DNA of 64,000 nucleotides, from assembly GCA_029204225.1 (NCBI GenBank), contig CM055096.1, positions 41,004,519 to 41,068,518 on the forward strand. The letters are read 5' to 3'. Source of the DNA: Diphasiastrum complanatum (lineage: Eukaryota; Streptophyta; Lycopodiopsida; Lycopodiales; Lycopodiaceae). Made by a program: the position numbers and the translations under genes. The notes beneath the pieces are model-generated. The model searched no databases. It was not told the origin of the DNA and was given only the letters and a program-made list of their open reading frames with translations. Below are positions 29,266 through 40,191 of the stretch, piece after piece; position 1 is the stretch's first letter; the number at the start of each line of letters is the position of its first letter.

Positions 29266-29499
29266 TATTGTTCTTCTAATGGAATGTATCGACTGTACAT
29301 TATAGAAACTTGTAAAGTTTTCCTAACAGGGATGTGACTTTCATTGAAGATCAGTTTATTGACTTGAAGGGCAAGGACCATATGTAGTCTATAATGTTTG
29401 CCCTGACAATTGTTACATATTGAAATACTATCTCGATTCCTTAATACCGTTAACATGTACAATCATATTTAAAGGACGATAAAGAAGCTGCAACTCAAG
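29266..29499. other. short unassigned interval
   Basis: This lies between the transposase-like relic and copia-C. Nothing was recognised. Confidence 0.4.
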
Positions 29500-30420
29500 A
29501 GCAACGAACACATCTAACACAAAGTCGAATTTTGCAGCCAGAAGCCTCAACCAGAAGATCAATGAGAATTCGAGCTCAGCCTATCTGATACACTAATGAG
29601 TTTGCTCACTACACTATTCAGAAGCCAACCATAGTTGAAAAATCAATGTCACAGGCCGATTTAGATCTCTGGAAAGAAGCTATGGACAAGGAGTACAACT
29701 CATTGCTGAAGAACAACACATGGACTGTCACCAAGCTACCAGCAGACAGAAAGATAATGTATTGCAAATGGATCTTTGATATCAATATAAAGTAGATCTT
29801 TAGCTTGGTGGTCAAGCATTCTTCTATTCGGCTGCTACTATCCTACGTTGTTGCATCAGATCTTGAAGTACACCATATGGATGTACAAACAACATTTTTC
29901 AATGGAGTTATCGAGGAGGACATTTACATGATCCAGCCAGAAGGCTACATCCTCAATGGTCGAGAAGATTAGGTATGAAAACTCCATAAATCTAAAAAAT
30001 CTTCCAAAGCATGGTTCCATCGAATCAATACTTTCTTGATCGATCATGGATTTGAATCTAGCTCTACAAATCGTAATGTTTATTTCAAAGCTATCAGACA
30101 CTTCTTTGTCATGATCACACTATACTTAGATGATACGTTGCCTTTTAACAACAATATCGAGCTGACAAAGGACACCAAGAGGATGTATCCCAAGAATTTG
30201 AGATGATAGATCTTGGAGAAACACATTACTATCTCGGGATTCAGATCCACATAGATAGAAAAAAAAAGGCTTATCTACATCACTCAACAAAGGTACTTTC
30301 AAAATCTATTAATGAAATTCAATTTTATGAATTGCAAGCTTGTACATAATCCCATGGATCCAGGTTTTAAGTTATCTAAAGAGCAATGCCCTCAAACCAA
30401 TGAGAAGAAGGCCAAAATGA
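29500..30420 (+). pseudogene. copia-C reverse transcriptase, broken
   Basis: Plus-strand blocks are ADLDLWKEAMDKEYNSLLKN with NTWTVTKLP and CKWIFDI (29650-29790), VHHMDVQTTFFNGVIEEDIY with MIQPEGY (29870-29950), then WFHRINTFLIDHGF and an MITLYLDD block (30010-30140). The YxDD motif has become YLDD. Stops occur at about 29794, 29970 and elsewhere. Upstream, 29520-29600 looks like the usual basic linker before RT. The element is cut off at about 30420. Confidence 0.88.
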
Positions 30421-31838
30421 AGGGATATCTGATGGGGCAAGGGAGATAGAAGAACGCGAATGGAGAAGAGAACAGGAATATTGTGGAACAGCTCTCCCAT
30501 TGTAATCAGCTGCTAAATACATAAAAAGTCTAATAGACTCACAGCTTTAAGTGTTCTAATTGTCCAACAGGATCTTAAAAATTAATTCATACTCTGAAAC
30601 AAGAGTACAGTCCACCGAAGAGATTAGAGATGGTTTGTATGCAATACTCCTGAAATCATATTCAACGTGAAGTATAGTTCTGAAATAAATGGAAGAGCAG
30701 TATGATAACGTGAGTTCCTCAGGCGTCAAAGACAACCATCGTCTGATCATAAACTGAGGAGTCATGAACATCCATGTTCTGATCAGAGTGAGTAAACAAG
30801 CACGATCAAACAACAATAAAAGTGCATTCAATCACAACAAGCATTCATCTACATTGTTGTACACAAATAAAAAGCAAGCTACTGTAATATTACACTGAAG
30901 CACAATACAAAATAGCAATTACAACCAAAATGATGGTGTTATTGGGAGGCTCAAATAATGTGTCTCACGGACGAAGCAACCCATAATTTGTGCTTGGATG
31001 ATCTATTTATAGAATTCATCCGTGTATTAATTACATTGAATGCTTGTCACCTAACTAGGAAAGTCGTTGTGCTTGGAAGTATATGGTTCCTATGACAACT
31101 GTACACAGTATTTACGGTCAATAATTCAACATCGTTGACGCGGACGAGGACGTCGCTAGAACATTCCTCGTTTAGTTTAGATGACCTTCGGGATTTTTCT
31201 CTCTCCTCGCATTTTTTGCAAGAAGCCGAAGATGCCCTTAAAAAGACGGTGATGTCTTTAAAATAGTTTAACGCATGAAAACCGATGACCTTCGAGATTT
31301 TCTCTCTCTTCATATTCTTTGCAAAGAGCCGAAGGTGTGTTAAAAATAGTTAAACTTTTGAACTATGCAAGTGTCACATTTCAGGGAAATGTGAAAAAGA
31401 CGAAGCTGTTGAAAACATAGTGTATTTTTGTAGACTGTTGAAAAGGTAATGTATTTTTGCAGACTTGTTCTAAATGCAAGTTTTGTGGAAGTCCATGACT
31501 TCAAGTTATTAAACTTGACATCTGAACTTCAAAATTATGTTACCCTTTGTTGGAGAGAGTTGCTTATTGACCAAGGTGGGGTTAGAATCAGATTGAATGT
31601 GGTGTCTTGGATCCACACCTAGATATTCAAAGATTTTCTAAATCCAATATGACTAACCGAGTTAGAAGCTCTACTTCTGAGTTAGTTGTTTGAATCAACA
31701 ATATAATCTCTCTTATGAATATTGTTGTTGAAATGTATGGCTTATAAGTCACAACCTTCATGAGTCGTTTTTGGATTCAGATCGTGACCAGCAAACAGAG
31801 AGAACAAGCAAAGGCAACTGGAAGACCAAAGGAGGCAG
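30421..31838. other. 1.4-kb non-copia sequence between the copia-C RT and RNase H parts
   Basis: Copia similarity stops after KLSKEQCPQTNEKKAKM and resumes at MQLTPYRKLIGSLMYLA, two pieces that normally adjoin. The sequence between them has no recognised protein. It carries a TATA-like ctatttataga near 31003 and a two-copy 102-bp tandem repeat. It could be an inserted solo LTR or small transposon. Exact target duplications were not seen, so two separate fragments remain possible. Confidence 0.5.
31182..31352. repeat. two-copy tandem repeat, period about 102 bp
   Basis: The copies start at about 31182 and 31284. Each opens with gatgaccttcg and continues through a ttttctctctc block, tttgca and agccgaag, then a gttaaaaa-like end. 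They differ at scattered sites. Confidence 0.8.
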
Positions 31839-32520
31839 ATGCAGCTCACACCTTACAGGAAGCTGATAGGATCACTGATGTACCTTGCTGACAATACATG
31901 TCCTAATATTGCCTATGTAGTATTCAGGATGAGCCAATTCAGTACGAATCCAGGCTTGACACATTGGAAGATTGCAAAACGGATTTTGCAATATCTTCAA
32001 TTAACAAGGGATCATGGCTTATGTTATTGTCGTGGTGCAGGTTTCAGGATACTTTTCTACAGCAACGCTAGCTGGGCATCTCTCAAGGATGACTGTAAAA
32101 GCGTCTTGGGAGGATGCACCATCGCATCAGGAACAACAGTTCTCTGGGTCAACAAGAAGCAGACCGTTGTAGCCCAGTCACCTTGCAAAGCAAAATATGT
32201 TGCAACAGCAAAGATGGCCAACGAAAAGCGAAACAAGAAATGAGCCCCTGGTCTTGCATATGGACAACACCTCTGCAATACACCTGATGAAAGATCCTAT
32301 GTACCATTCCAGAATGAAGCACATTGCGATCAAGTACCACTTGATCAAGGATCTAATTGAGAAGAAGATGCTCCAGATCACCTTCATTGGAACGAGAGAC
32401 ATGGTTGTTGACATCTTCACTAAAGCCCTGGACAAAGGGCTCTTTGAGAGACAAAGGAGCAGTCTCGGGATCGTAAAGCTATCATGTTTTGAGAGGGAGC
32501 TGAAGAAACAAAACGTTTCT
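31839..32520 (+). pseudogene. copia-C RNase H, one frameshift
   Basis: Frame one (31839-32243) has YRKLIGSLMYLADNTCPNIAY, HWKIAKRILQYLQLTRDHGL and KKQTVVAQSPCKAKYVAT, where the usual SSxEAEY is altered to SPCKAKY. It is followed by frame two (from about 32230) with HMDNTSAIHLMKDPMYHSRM, KHIAIKYHLIKDLIEKK and DIFTKALDKGLFERQR. One shift near 32235 joins them. Only the RNase H and preceding RT tail are well kept. Confidence 0.92.
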
Positions 32521-32850
32521 AATTACAAAGCCTTGCTAGCTTTCAGCCCTCAGCCTGACAAAGACATTTGCGAACTCAAAGATCTGGAGACACGAAGCAC
32601 GAAAAGTTTCGCGAACATGAAAGTCAAAGCAGACGAAGACAAACAGTTTGCGAACACGAAAGTCAAAGCAGACGAAGACGAACCATTTGCGAACACGAAA
32701 GATTCACGAACGAGAATCTTTTGCGGTCCAGTACGAGAGAAGGCAAACGACCAAAATGAAACCAACGACGGAAACGAAACCTTCTCTTGCCTGCACACTC
32801 CAAAGAGTACCAGCAAGATCATGCAAGTACCCAAAAGTACAGATATTTGA
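32521..32850 (+). other. copia-C open 3' extension with 36-bp tandem repeat
   Basis: The RNase H frame stays open for about 110 codons beyond its usual end. It covers two and a half copies of a 36-bp repeat (about 32611-32700) encoding FANTKVKADEDE-like units. The stop is at 32848-32850. Copia RNase H normally ends soon after the GLGI/RSSLGI block, so this tail is unusual. Confidence 0.6.
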
Positions 32851-33743
32851 TCTGATGATATGATGTTAGCAGATACATTTTAGGTCATGGTTAATCTGCC
32901 ACTCTTGTGATTCCTTGATTAGTTGTAGATGTTTAATCACTCTAATCTTAGATTCACATAGAGCGACCATACTTACTGGATGATACTTGACATATAGATC
33001 AACAGAATACACATACAGTGTAAGGTAGTAGTTTGATGCTAGGAAGCAATCAAGACAAAATACAGACAACAATTCCGCCTGCGTGCGAGATGAGCTCTGT
33101 GATCAGGATCCATAGATATCCAACTATCCGCTAGTAAAGCGAGACGATTACTCGTGAGAGAACTGTGTTTCTCCCACGCCAACGCACTGCGTGGATTTGC
33201 ATGCAATGCTTGAAGGAAACAGAGGAAGATCAATATAGATAATTTCTCTTGTTGTGTCTGATCTCGAATGCAAATGCTTCTGCTGTTAATTGTGTATCTG
33301 AGTTTTCTTGTTCATTCTAATTCCGCACCTTGGTTGAAACTATGCTGAATGCTGCATTAATTTTATAAACGTAGATCAGCAGAGCCTGACTACATTCTGG
33401 AGGATTGTAGGAGTGATTCAGCTGGCAGTGTCCAGCGATCGCATCTGAACTCCATCCGAATCTAAACATAGGATTGTGGTTCCTTCGCGAAAGCTTCGCG
33501 ACTACGAAATTCAAATCACGATACACAAAACCTCATCATTATGATTGACGAATCATAGTTCAGATTCTTGTTTAGACTTGACCGATTAAGAGGGTAATGT
33601 GCATGATCAAAAGATCAGATGCTATGTACATATGTCCTTTGATGGCAATCTCCTCGGAGAGGAAGTTATCCTTGATAAAGATTAAGTTGTTGTAAGCATT
33701 TGGCTACTGGTTATAGCCCGTTCATGCCTATATATATAGTTTT
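32851..33743. repeat. possible copia-C 3' LTR region
   Basis: A TGTTAGCAGATAC start near 32865, just past the end of the coding part, is where a 3' LTR would begin. No second copy was found upstream of 29500, so the LTR call and its end are inference. Confidence 0.3.
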
Positions 33744-34480
33744 TTAACCTAGATCACCTATTTTAGGAGAGACTCGGATGATCAAGTTTTCAAAGGTAGC
33801 GTATTTTCCTACATGATATGTAGGAAAGATATCAAAGATATGAATATCTTCAGATCTGAACCTCTGAAAATACTCCCTCTCAAACATATGATCTAGATCC
33901 AACAAGAACTCATCAATTCTTGATCTCGAATTTCCACAAAGGTTAGTGAAAACAATGTCACCATCATAAATCAAAAGATAGACTCCAAAACTTTTCATCC
34001 AACATGAAGTAGAGTAGGTGAAGATGAGTATCAAACCTAATAAATCCAGCCTTCTTGAGTCCATAACAAACCTCAATAAGCTCACTAATGAGATCTCCCT
34101 TGCCTTGAAGAACTTGCCTCTCAATTTGTTCCATGTAGTCTTCTCCAACCAACCTTTTGTCATCTCAATCATGAGTGATCAATTCATAATCATAGAATCC
34201 TTTGAGTTGCTGAAGAGATGTGAGATCCATGTGTTGGATCTTCCCAAGAACCAATCTTCCATTGCTCTTTCCTTCATAAGACTCCCTCTTAATGATTGCA
34301 TCATAGGAAGTAGAAACCTCAAAAACATTAGAAGCCACGAAAAAATGATTAGTACCTTCAACATAAGGATGATTGAAGTACTCTCTTTTTTCAAACAAGA
34401 ACTGCTATTCAATGTTTTCAGTAATGACTCATATGATAATGATTCTTCCTCACTATCATTTACAATGACATCATTCAAAG
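33744..34480 (-). pseudogene. copia-D reverse transcriptase remnant
   Basis: Distorted RT blocks are readable on the minus strand in two or three frames: VFEVSTSYDAIIKRES, then QVLQGKGDLISELIEVCYGLKKAGFI with RFDTHLHLL. These match the GKEnLVCRLKKSLYGLKQAPRQW region of copia RT with many changes. The catalytic DD is not clear. Confidence 0.65.
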
Positions 34481-34636
34481 TACATCCTACTTTGAACTCT
34501 TCACATACTTCTCTTTTTCTTGACTTGTGACTATCTCCCTCACCAAGTCTCTTGATGATTACAAAAGAATGTAGAAGAACCACCTCCTTCATGAATGCAC
34601 CTAGCAACATCTTTTGACATATGATCAAAGAAATCA

Positions 34637-36190
34637 TTAACAACAATCTTTTCCAGGAAGAACCTTCACTCCATTGATGAAGTTAGCTCTTTCCTTACCT
34701 TTTGCATGCTTGCACTTGCCATAAAGAACCATTGAAACACAATCATTATCCTCAAGACTAGCCAAGTTAGCACAAAGATGAACATTTCCAAGAAGCATAT
34801 TAGATCTTGACCTAGATCTAGCATAAGGAAGCTTTTTAGACTTTGCATAAGATCCACCAATCATATTGATGCTAAAAGGGAACTTTGGAAAGTTGAGACC
34901 AATCTCCTTTTCCATTCCATCCTTTTTGTTAGCCATAACAAAAGCATCAAGCTTGAAAAGCCTACCTTGTCTATTGCCCCTAGCAACCGAGATTTCTTCC
35001 TTTGTAATGAAACAAGCATCACCACCAAACTTTACCATGTATCCTTTCTCTATCATTTGACCAACACTTAGCAAATTCTTTGAAAGTGAAGGAATGTAAA
35101 GAACACCATCAAGTATTGCTTTCCTATTAGTAGAGAGACAAATAGGAATTGAACCGATACCTTCAATCACACACTCACCACCATTGGCCATGTGAATTGC
35201 ATTCTTGGCTCCATCATAAGTGACCAAAGAAGTAAAGAACTCCTTGTGACTAGTCATGTGTGAACTAGCTCCACTATCAATCCACCATGAATCTTTGTCA
35301 TCTTCACTTGATATTGGACTTGAAGAACACATCAAAAGAGAATCACCACCACCTAGATCCTCAACATTAGTAGTAAAGTTGATATGCTTGCTACCTTCAT
35401 CTCTTTGCTTCTTCAAACATTTATTTGCAAAATGCCCTTTGATTCCACAATAAAAGCATTTGAACTGAGACTTATCTTTATTTTTGCCAAAAGAAGAAGT
35501 CTCATCTTGATCTTGACCTTTAGGCCACTTGCCTTTGCCTTTGCCCTTGAACTTGCCTTTGATGAACATAGCCTCCTTTTCATAATGAGATGTCGATGTA
35601 GATCCACCTCCTCTTGATTGAAGCCTATACTCCTCATTCACCAAGATCTCTTGAAAATCAACAATACTTGGCAAAGTCTTTTGAATAAAAAAACTTTGAA
35701 CAAGATTAGCATGATCATCCAACAAGCCATTAAATATAACTTGAACAAGTTCTACCTCCTTAATGCTTTCATCAATACATGCTAACTCATCATTGAATGT
35801 TTTAACCCTCAAAACAAAAGCATGAGTACTCTCTTCCTTCTTTTGCAAACTTTGAGAGATTTGCCTCCTAAGAGTAAGCACTCTTGATGTAGACTTGGAT
35901 TCATAAAGCTTCTTCAAAGCTTCCCAATCCTCCAAAGATGATGTGCACTTACCAATCTCCTTGAGAAGTTCATTGGTAGCATTCATCTTAATCATGTGTA
36001 GAGCTTTCTTTGCTCTTTTGTCATAACTCACTTGATCTTGAGGTGCCTGGGGCCTCTCCTCCACACTTGCAACAATCTCCATCAACTCATTCATCTCCAA
36101 TAAGGACTCCATCCTCACCTTCCAAGTAGAATAGTTGATTGAGGTAAGCCTATCATTGCCTTCCAACATGAATTCACCACTTGTAGCCAT
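34637..36190 (-). CDS. copia-D gag-protease open reading frame
   Basis: A 517-codon open frame starts at ATG 36190. Residues 1-190 form the gag core: the N-terminal LTSINYSTWKVRMESLL is typical of copia DUF4219/UBN2 gags, which package the RNA in particles. A basic GK-rich linker runs from about 208 to 225, the CCHC knuckle CFYCGIKGHFANKC lies at 245-258, and the protease active-site block WWIDSGASSHMT at 302-313 has its catalytic aspartate present. YIPSLSKNLLSVGQM follows. After about residue 415 the frame leaves the family pattern and only a distorted GAG-pre-integrase trace (KKLPYARSRSRS) remains. The frame could still supply gag and protease in trans, but the element lacks a usable polymerase. 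Confidence 0.9.
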   Translation of the reverse strand: MATSGEFMLEGNDRLTSINYSTWKVRMESLLEMNELMEIVASVEERPQAPQDQVSYDKRAKKALHMIKMNATNELLKEIGKCTSSLEDWEALKKLYESKSTSRVLTLRRQISQSLQKKEESTHAFVLRVKTFNDELACIDESIKEVELVQVIFNGLLDDHANLVQSFFIQKTLPSIVDFQEILVNEEYRLQSRGGGSTSTSHYEKEAMFIKGKFKGKGKGKWPKGQDQDETSSFGKNKDKSQFKCFYCGIKGHFANKCLKKQRDEGSKHINFTTNVEDLGGGDSLLMCSSSPISSEDDKDSWWIDSGASSHMTSHKEFFTSLVTYDGAKNAIHMANGGECVIEGIGSIPICLSTNRKAILDGVLYIPSLSKNLLSVGQMIEKGYMVKFGGDACFITKEEISVARGNRQGRLFKLDAFVMANKKDGMEKEIGLNFPKFPFSINMIGGSYAKSKKLPYARSRSRSNMLLGNVHLCANLASLEDNDCVSMVLYGKCKHAKGKERANFINGVKVLPGKDCC

Positions 36191-36779
36191 GTTGCAATGA
36201 CCTGATCTTCTTCTTTCAACCTATTCCAATGCACAAAGCACTCTCTTGAATGTCAACAAATGAACTCAAGAAAAAATCACAAAGATATGGAACCTCTCAA
36301 ATCTCTTCTAGCACTTCTAACTAGAAAATCAACAAATAGAATAGTGAAATCTTGATCAACCTATGATCTATCCTCAATCTAATGATTATTGCAACTTCCT
36401 AAGATTGAAACACACTCAAATCAAGTTCAGTAACCTCACAAACTAGAGATCCAATCAAAATTAGGGTTTTGACAAAATCACAAAAAATTGAATATCTCAA
36501 ATTCTACATGCAATTTCTAGAAACTTGATACATCTTCTTGTAGACTCCACTGAGACCTTCTTAATGCACCAGAAATGGTCTAATTTCAGTAAACCAAGTG
36601 TGAAATCGGAATTGATCAAGTATATAACCCTATATTGAGTTTTGACCTACAAAAGATCAATTCTACACATGCAAAAATGCTGATTTTTGAGTAGAGATTA
36701 ATTTAGCATGCTCTAGCATTGGTAACTCCTCGAAATCCTGCTAAAGATGGCTGATCCTTTCGTAACCTGAAACACAATA

Positions 36780-36791
36780 GCTCTGATACCA
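36780..36791 (-). promoter_or_regulatory. copia-D primer-binding site (initiator Met-tRNA)
   Basis: The minus strand reads TGGTATCAGAGC, the canonical plant copia primer-binding site. It stands two bases from the LTR and about 590 bp ahead of the gag start. Confidence 0.93.
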
Positions 36792-36793
36792 CG

Positions 36794-37434
36794 TGAAGGA
36801 TTTCAAATCATTCAAGATCCAATCCATGTCCCTGATCTTTGGTTACAAAAAGGAGCAAACCAACAATCTTGCCAATGTAGAAAAATCAGCATCTACATAC
36901 AAAATGAGATGCAAACTTTAAGAGATATTGATCAAACATGAACCAAAACATAAAATATAATTGATGTCCGTACAATTACAGTACCCTATTGTATTTCACA
37001 CGTGTGGAACCAAAAATAACAAATATGAGCATTCTACACACAAGATTGCAAGATAACACCAAGATAGTGCACCAATGAGTAGTAGAACCCAAAGAGAACC
37101 ATGTATAATGATGAAATGAGAGAGAGAAGAGAGAAGATATGTCTCTCCACGAGTTACATCCTTTTATAGTGTGTCCAAACCCTATTTGGCCACTTGGTTT
37201 TCCCTCCAAAATGTAAACCCTACTATTTTTGGGTCTAGATTCAATGTACCCAAAGTTCAAATTTGAATCTCTCTCAAACTCGACTACCAACTTTCCCACA
37301 CTTTCAAAAAGTGTTTATTGAATGTATTTTAAACTAATATAACTTCGAAAAGTTTATCTCTAAGTCTAAAATGAGTTTTGGCCTCTTATTGACAATTTAC
37401 CGAAATATGACTAAACTTGTTGAAATCTCTCATA
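36794..37434 (-). repeat. copia-D 5' LTR (about 641 bp)
   Basis: The plus-strand ends are tgaagg...ctcata. The inner end abuts the primer-binding site. The outer end is placed by similarity to the copia-I LTR start (tgtgagaaatt...caacaagttt). On the minus strand a TATAAAAG box (37162-37168) is followed about 28 bp later by a short interrupted CT tract (about 37118-37135). The same layout is shared with 53046-53661 and 60334-61081. Confidence 0.88.
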
Positions 37435-38552
37435 CAGACTAAGCATTCTTTTAATTAGCTAGCCATGTCTATATATTTAGCAACTTATCAATTGTTTGGT
37501 TAGCTCAATAGTTCATCTAGCATGTCCAGAGCGCAATTGTTTTGTTCATATTCTCTATTATCATAGAGTATTGTTTCAAGAAGAGCACGACTCTATCTGC
37601 ATTCAAACTGTATCTATTCACGACTGAATAATCAATGTTTCAGTAAATCTAGGCCGTGTACCTCATTTTGAATGCTTATTTTATTCTGTTTTGATTGATT
37701 CTGGCTTGTAGGTAAATTGTTCATAGATTAAATCGTTTTATATGACTGATAGTCTAAGTCGATTGTAATGCTCTAAAGTTCTGCACTATTACACTTCCGT
37801 TGTGCCAAATATGTATGTCAATCTACTTCGTGCATGGCTATGGAATCGACTGCATCGATCCAATGACTAAGAAGCTGTGATCAAGTTCGTCGTAGTCGGA
37901 GTCGCCCTGAATCTGACAGATGTAGTTACATGCACCGAGGATTCTCTCCTTGTTTGAATCCCGACAACCTTTGTGCCTGTGGAGTATGGAATGTAATTGT
38001 TTGGTCATCGTAACGCAAAGTCATATGGGAAGTATGTTTTTGTTACTATTGATGGTTTGTTTGATCTTTATTTTTGTTTTTATTAATGCTTTATTTGATC
38101 AATGGAGTGTTTTTGTATGTTATTATATGCAATTGTGTTTTTAATGTTTATATTGTGTTTTATGCAGGTACAATCGTAGTGAGAAAATGGTACATGATCG
38201 AGTTGGGAAGTATAGTATCAAGAGAAACATGCATTGGGAAGGCATTGCGATTTGAGGATGCATTAGCGCAGGAATGAGAGTAGTATCGTTGGTAGATCAA
38301 CTTCTATCCATGTTGTTTCACAATCTGAACATTGTTGCAACATTACCCTCAGTCTTGTTGATTCCGTTGCTACTGTTGATCTGTTGACAAATTTGAAAGC
38401 TTTAGTCTCCAAGGAATAGATAGATATTAATAATGCTTGAAGATATTAGCATAAGAACATTGTACCAGTGGTGTAAATTGACATTTTAGTTTTTGTTGGG
38501 AATACTTGAGACAAAATATTTACAAAATATTTTGGTAACATACTTGGCTCAA
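37435..38552. other. intergenic, nothing recognised
   Basis: Plus-strand frames around 37950-38277 include an acceptor-like tatgcag|gt but no family motif. No gene is called. Confidence 0.45.
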
Positions 38553-38678
38553 AATTTCAGTTGGTTTTTTTATGTACTTCTCTAGGTATTTCAGAATTTC
38601 AGTTGGCTTTTTGACGTACTTCTGTAGTTATTTCAGAATTTTAGTCGGCTTTTTGATGTACTTTTGTAGCTTTCTTGT
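38553..38678. repeat. tandem repeat, 3 copies of 42 bp
   Basis: The copies start at 38553, 38595 and 38637. Each begins aattt-ag-tggc/ttttt, then gtactt-tgtag. Substitutions are spread through the copies. Confidence 0.88.
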
Positions 38679-38754
38679 AGGCAAGACAATGGATTCGAGT
38701 AGTTTTTTTTATAGCAAGTAATTATTTTTATAGAAGTTTAAAGAGGTGGCAAAA

Positions 38755-38870
38755 AAATTTGAGAGGTGAAAAGTTTTTACAGTTGGTAAAAAACTTGTAA
38801 GGTAAGAATCTTTTATAGTTGGTAAAAAAAATATGTAAATTCTTGTTACAGTTGGTAAATTTTTTGTCGA
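38755..38870. repeat. second short tandem repeat, period 33-36 bp
   Basis: The phrase tacagttggtaaa (with tatagttggtaaa) recurs at about 38778, 38814 and 38847, with A/T-rich spacers of unequal length. Confidence 0.7.
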
Positions 38871-39306
38871 TTTACCTGTGGAAAAACAATTTTTGAAGAG
38901 GGACCTTACATAGATGTAAGGTTTTGATGTGTCAGGTTTCTTATGCCAAGTTGTGGTAGTACAGCTGTAAAATTATGCCATATAAACAGTTCTTCTAAAT
39001 ACACACAATTTTTTCATAATGTTTTACGAATAATTTGTGGTTTATCAATCTAGAACAAAGGCATGTAAATGTACAAGGAGTGCAAGAGAGTAAACTTAGT
39101 GCATACAAAAGAGTGTTTAGGGTAATGTTACAGTGTTTTGATTAAGGTAAGGATTCTTCGACGTGTGTAATCAAAACACTCCAACGTGGCAATTGGCAAT
39201 TGGCATGTGCACTCAAAGAGTTGAGAGATCATCCAGAGAAGAATAAACTTTGTACTTTTGGTTCTTATTAATATGTGACTCTTTTTAGCAATCTTCTTGT
39301 TTCTTG

Positions 39307-39309
<3 letters not shown>

Positions 39310-39361
<52 letters not shown>
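39310..39361. repeat. (TC)n microsatellite
   Basis: About 26 TC units followed by a short C run. It lies about 830 bp upstream of the PP2C start codon. Confidence 0.97.
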
Positions 39362-39362
<1 letters not shown>

Positions 39363-40191
39363 CCCAACACCTAGTGTATGGCTATTTCCCTCCCATTCCA
39401 TAAAACCCTAAAAAAATTCCTAAAAAACCGAAAAATGAAAAATTGGCACTCTCGCGTTCCTCTCCTGCTATCTTGTTTATCTCTCCTTCCATCCAAATTC
39501 TATACCCTGATTTCATCTCTCTAAAAACTTCTCTTTCTAGAAATTTCTAGAGCGCTCCTCTCTCTCCCAATCAGCCATCGATGCTCCTCACGCTATTCTC
39601 TCTCTCTCTAGGTTATATCTCTTTATCTCTCTCAATACATCGCCAGAGTTCTCTCTCTAAAACTTTCTAGGTCACGAATATTTTGGAAGTTGCCCTTTCA
39701 ACTTTCAACTCCCGTGCCGTCAGCTGCCCGTCGATGAAGGTTTAGGGCACACGCGGCCAAATCAAAACACAAGATTCAGTTTTTCTCTACAACATTCTAC
39801 ATTCTCTCTCCCTCCCTCCCTCCCTTGTGCTCTCGTTTCTTTAACTAACACCTACTCCGTTGATTCGCTAATGCGTGCAATTAACAAGAACGAATCTTGC
39901 TACACTAAGACTAACCAGAATCCATTACTCCTTAACTATTCTAGCAACGGGAGGCCCTAATCACTCGCCAACTTCCTATGACCGTTAAAGAGATAATTCA
40001 GACCGTTTCTCTTTCTCTCTCTCTCTCTCATATATCAATTTGTATGCAGCAGAGAAAAACCAAAAGGCTATTATTTATTTGATGCATCATCTGCAAACAC
40101 ATTGGGGATGATCTTCTTCTTTCTGCCTTCCTTGTTTGGGTCATAATACAGAAAGTAGATTTGCTGGAAAGGAAAAATCTTGCAACTTGAA
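39362..40191 (+). promoter_or_regulatory. PP2C promoter and pyrimidine-rich 5' leader
   Basis: This stretch is rich in CT runs (39577-39660, 39800-39830 and 40010-40030), as often seen near plant transcription starts. No canonical TATA box could be placed with confidence. Three short upstream ORFs lie at its 3' end. The transcription start is unknown. Confidence 0.5.
40044..40146 (+). promoter_or_regulatory. chain of three overlapping upstream ORFs in the PP2C leader
   Basis: uORF1 is 40044-40082 (12 codons plus stop), uORF2 is 40082-40111 (9 codons plus stop) and uORF3 is 40108-40146 (12 codons plus stop). uORF1 and uORF2 are joined by TGATG, where the stop overlaps the next start by one base. 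uORF2 and uORF3 are joined by ATGA. The main ATG follows 45 nt after uORF3. The spacing suggests reinitiation control of translation, provided the transcript starts upstream of 40044. Confidence 0.6.

Larger units (their letters stand above)
33744..36190 (-). mobile_element. Ty1/copia element copia-D (gag-protease open, integrase mostly lost)
   Basis: Minus-strand element with an intact gag-protease frame, a very short degraded remainder of GAG-pre-integrase, and a broken reverse transcriptase. The primer-binding site and 5' LTR follow on the right. No 3' LTR was found at 33.7 kb. It belongs to the same LTR family as copia-G and copia-I. Confidence 0.92.

Noticed and set aside
29068-29337. 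Plus-strand 89-codon frame
   Set aside because: It is the shadow of the acidic N-terminal segment of the transposase-like relic on the minus strand.
37950-38277. Plus-strand frames with an acceptor-like site as a possible gene
   Set aside because: The hydrophobic translation has no domain and no matching donor or start was found.
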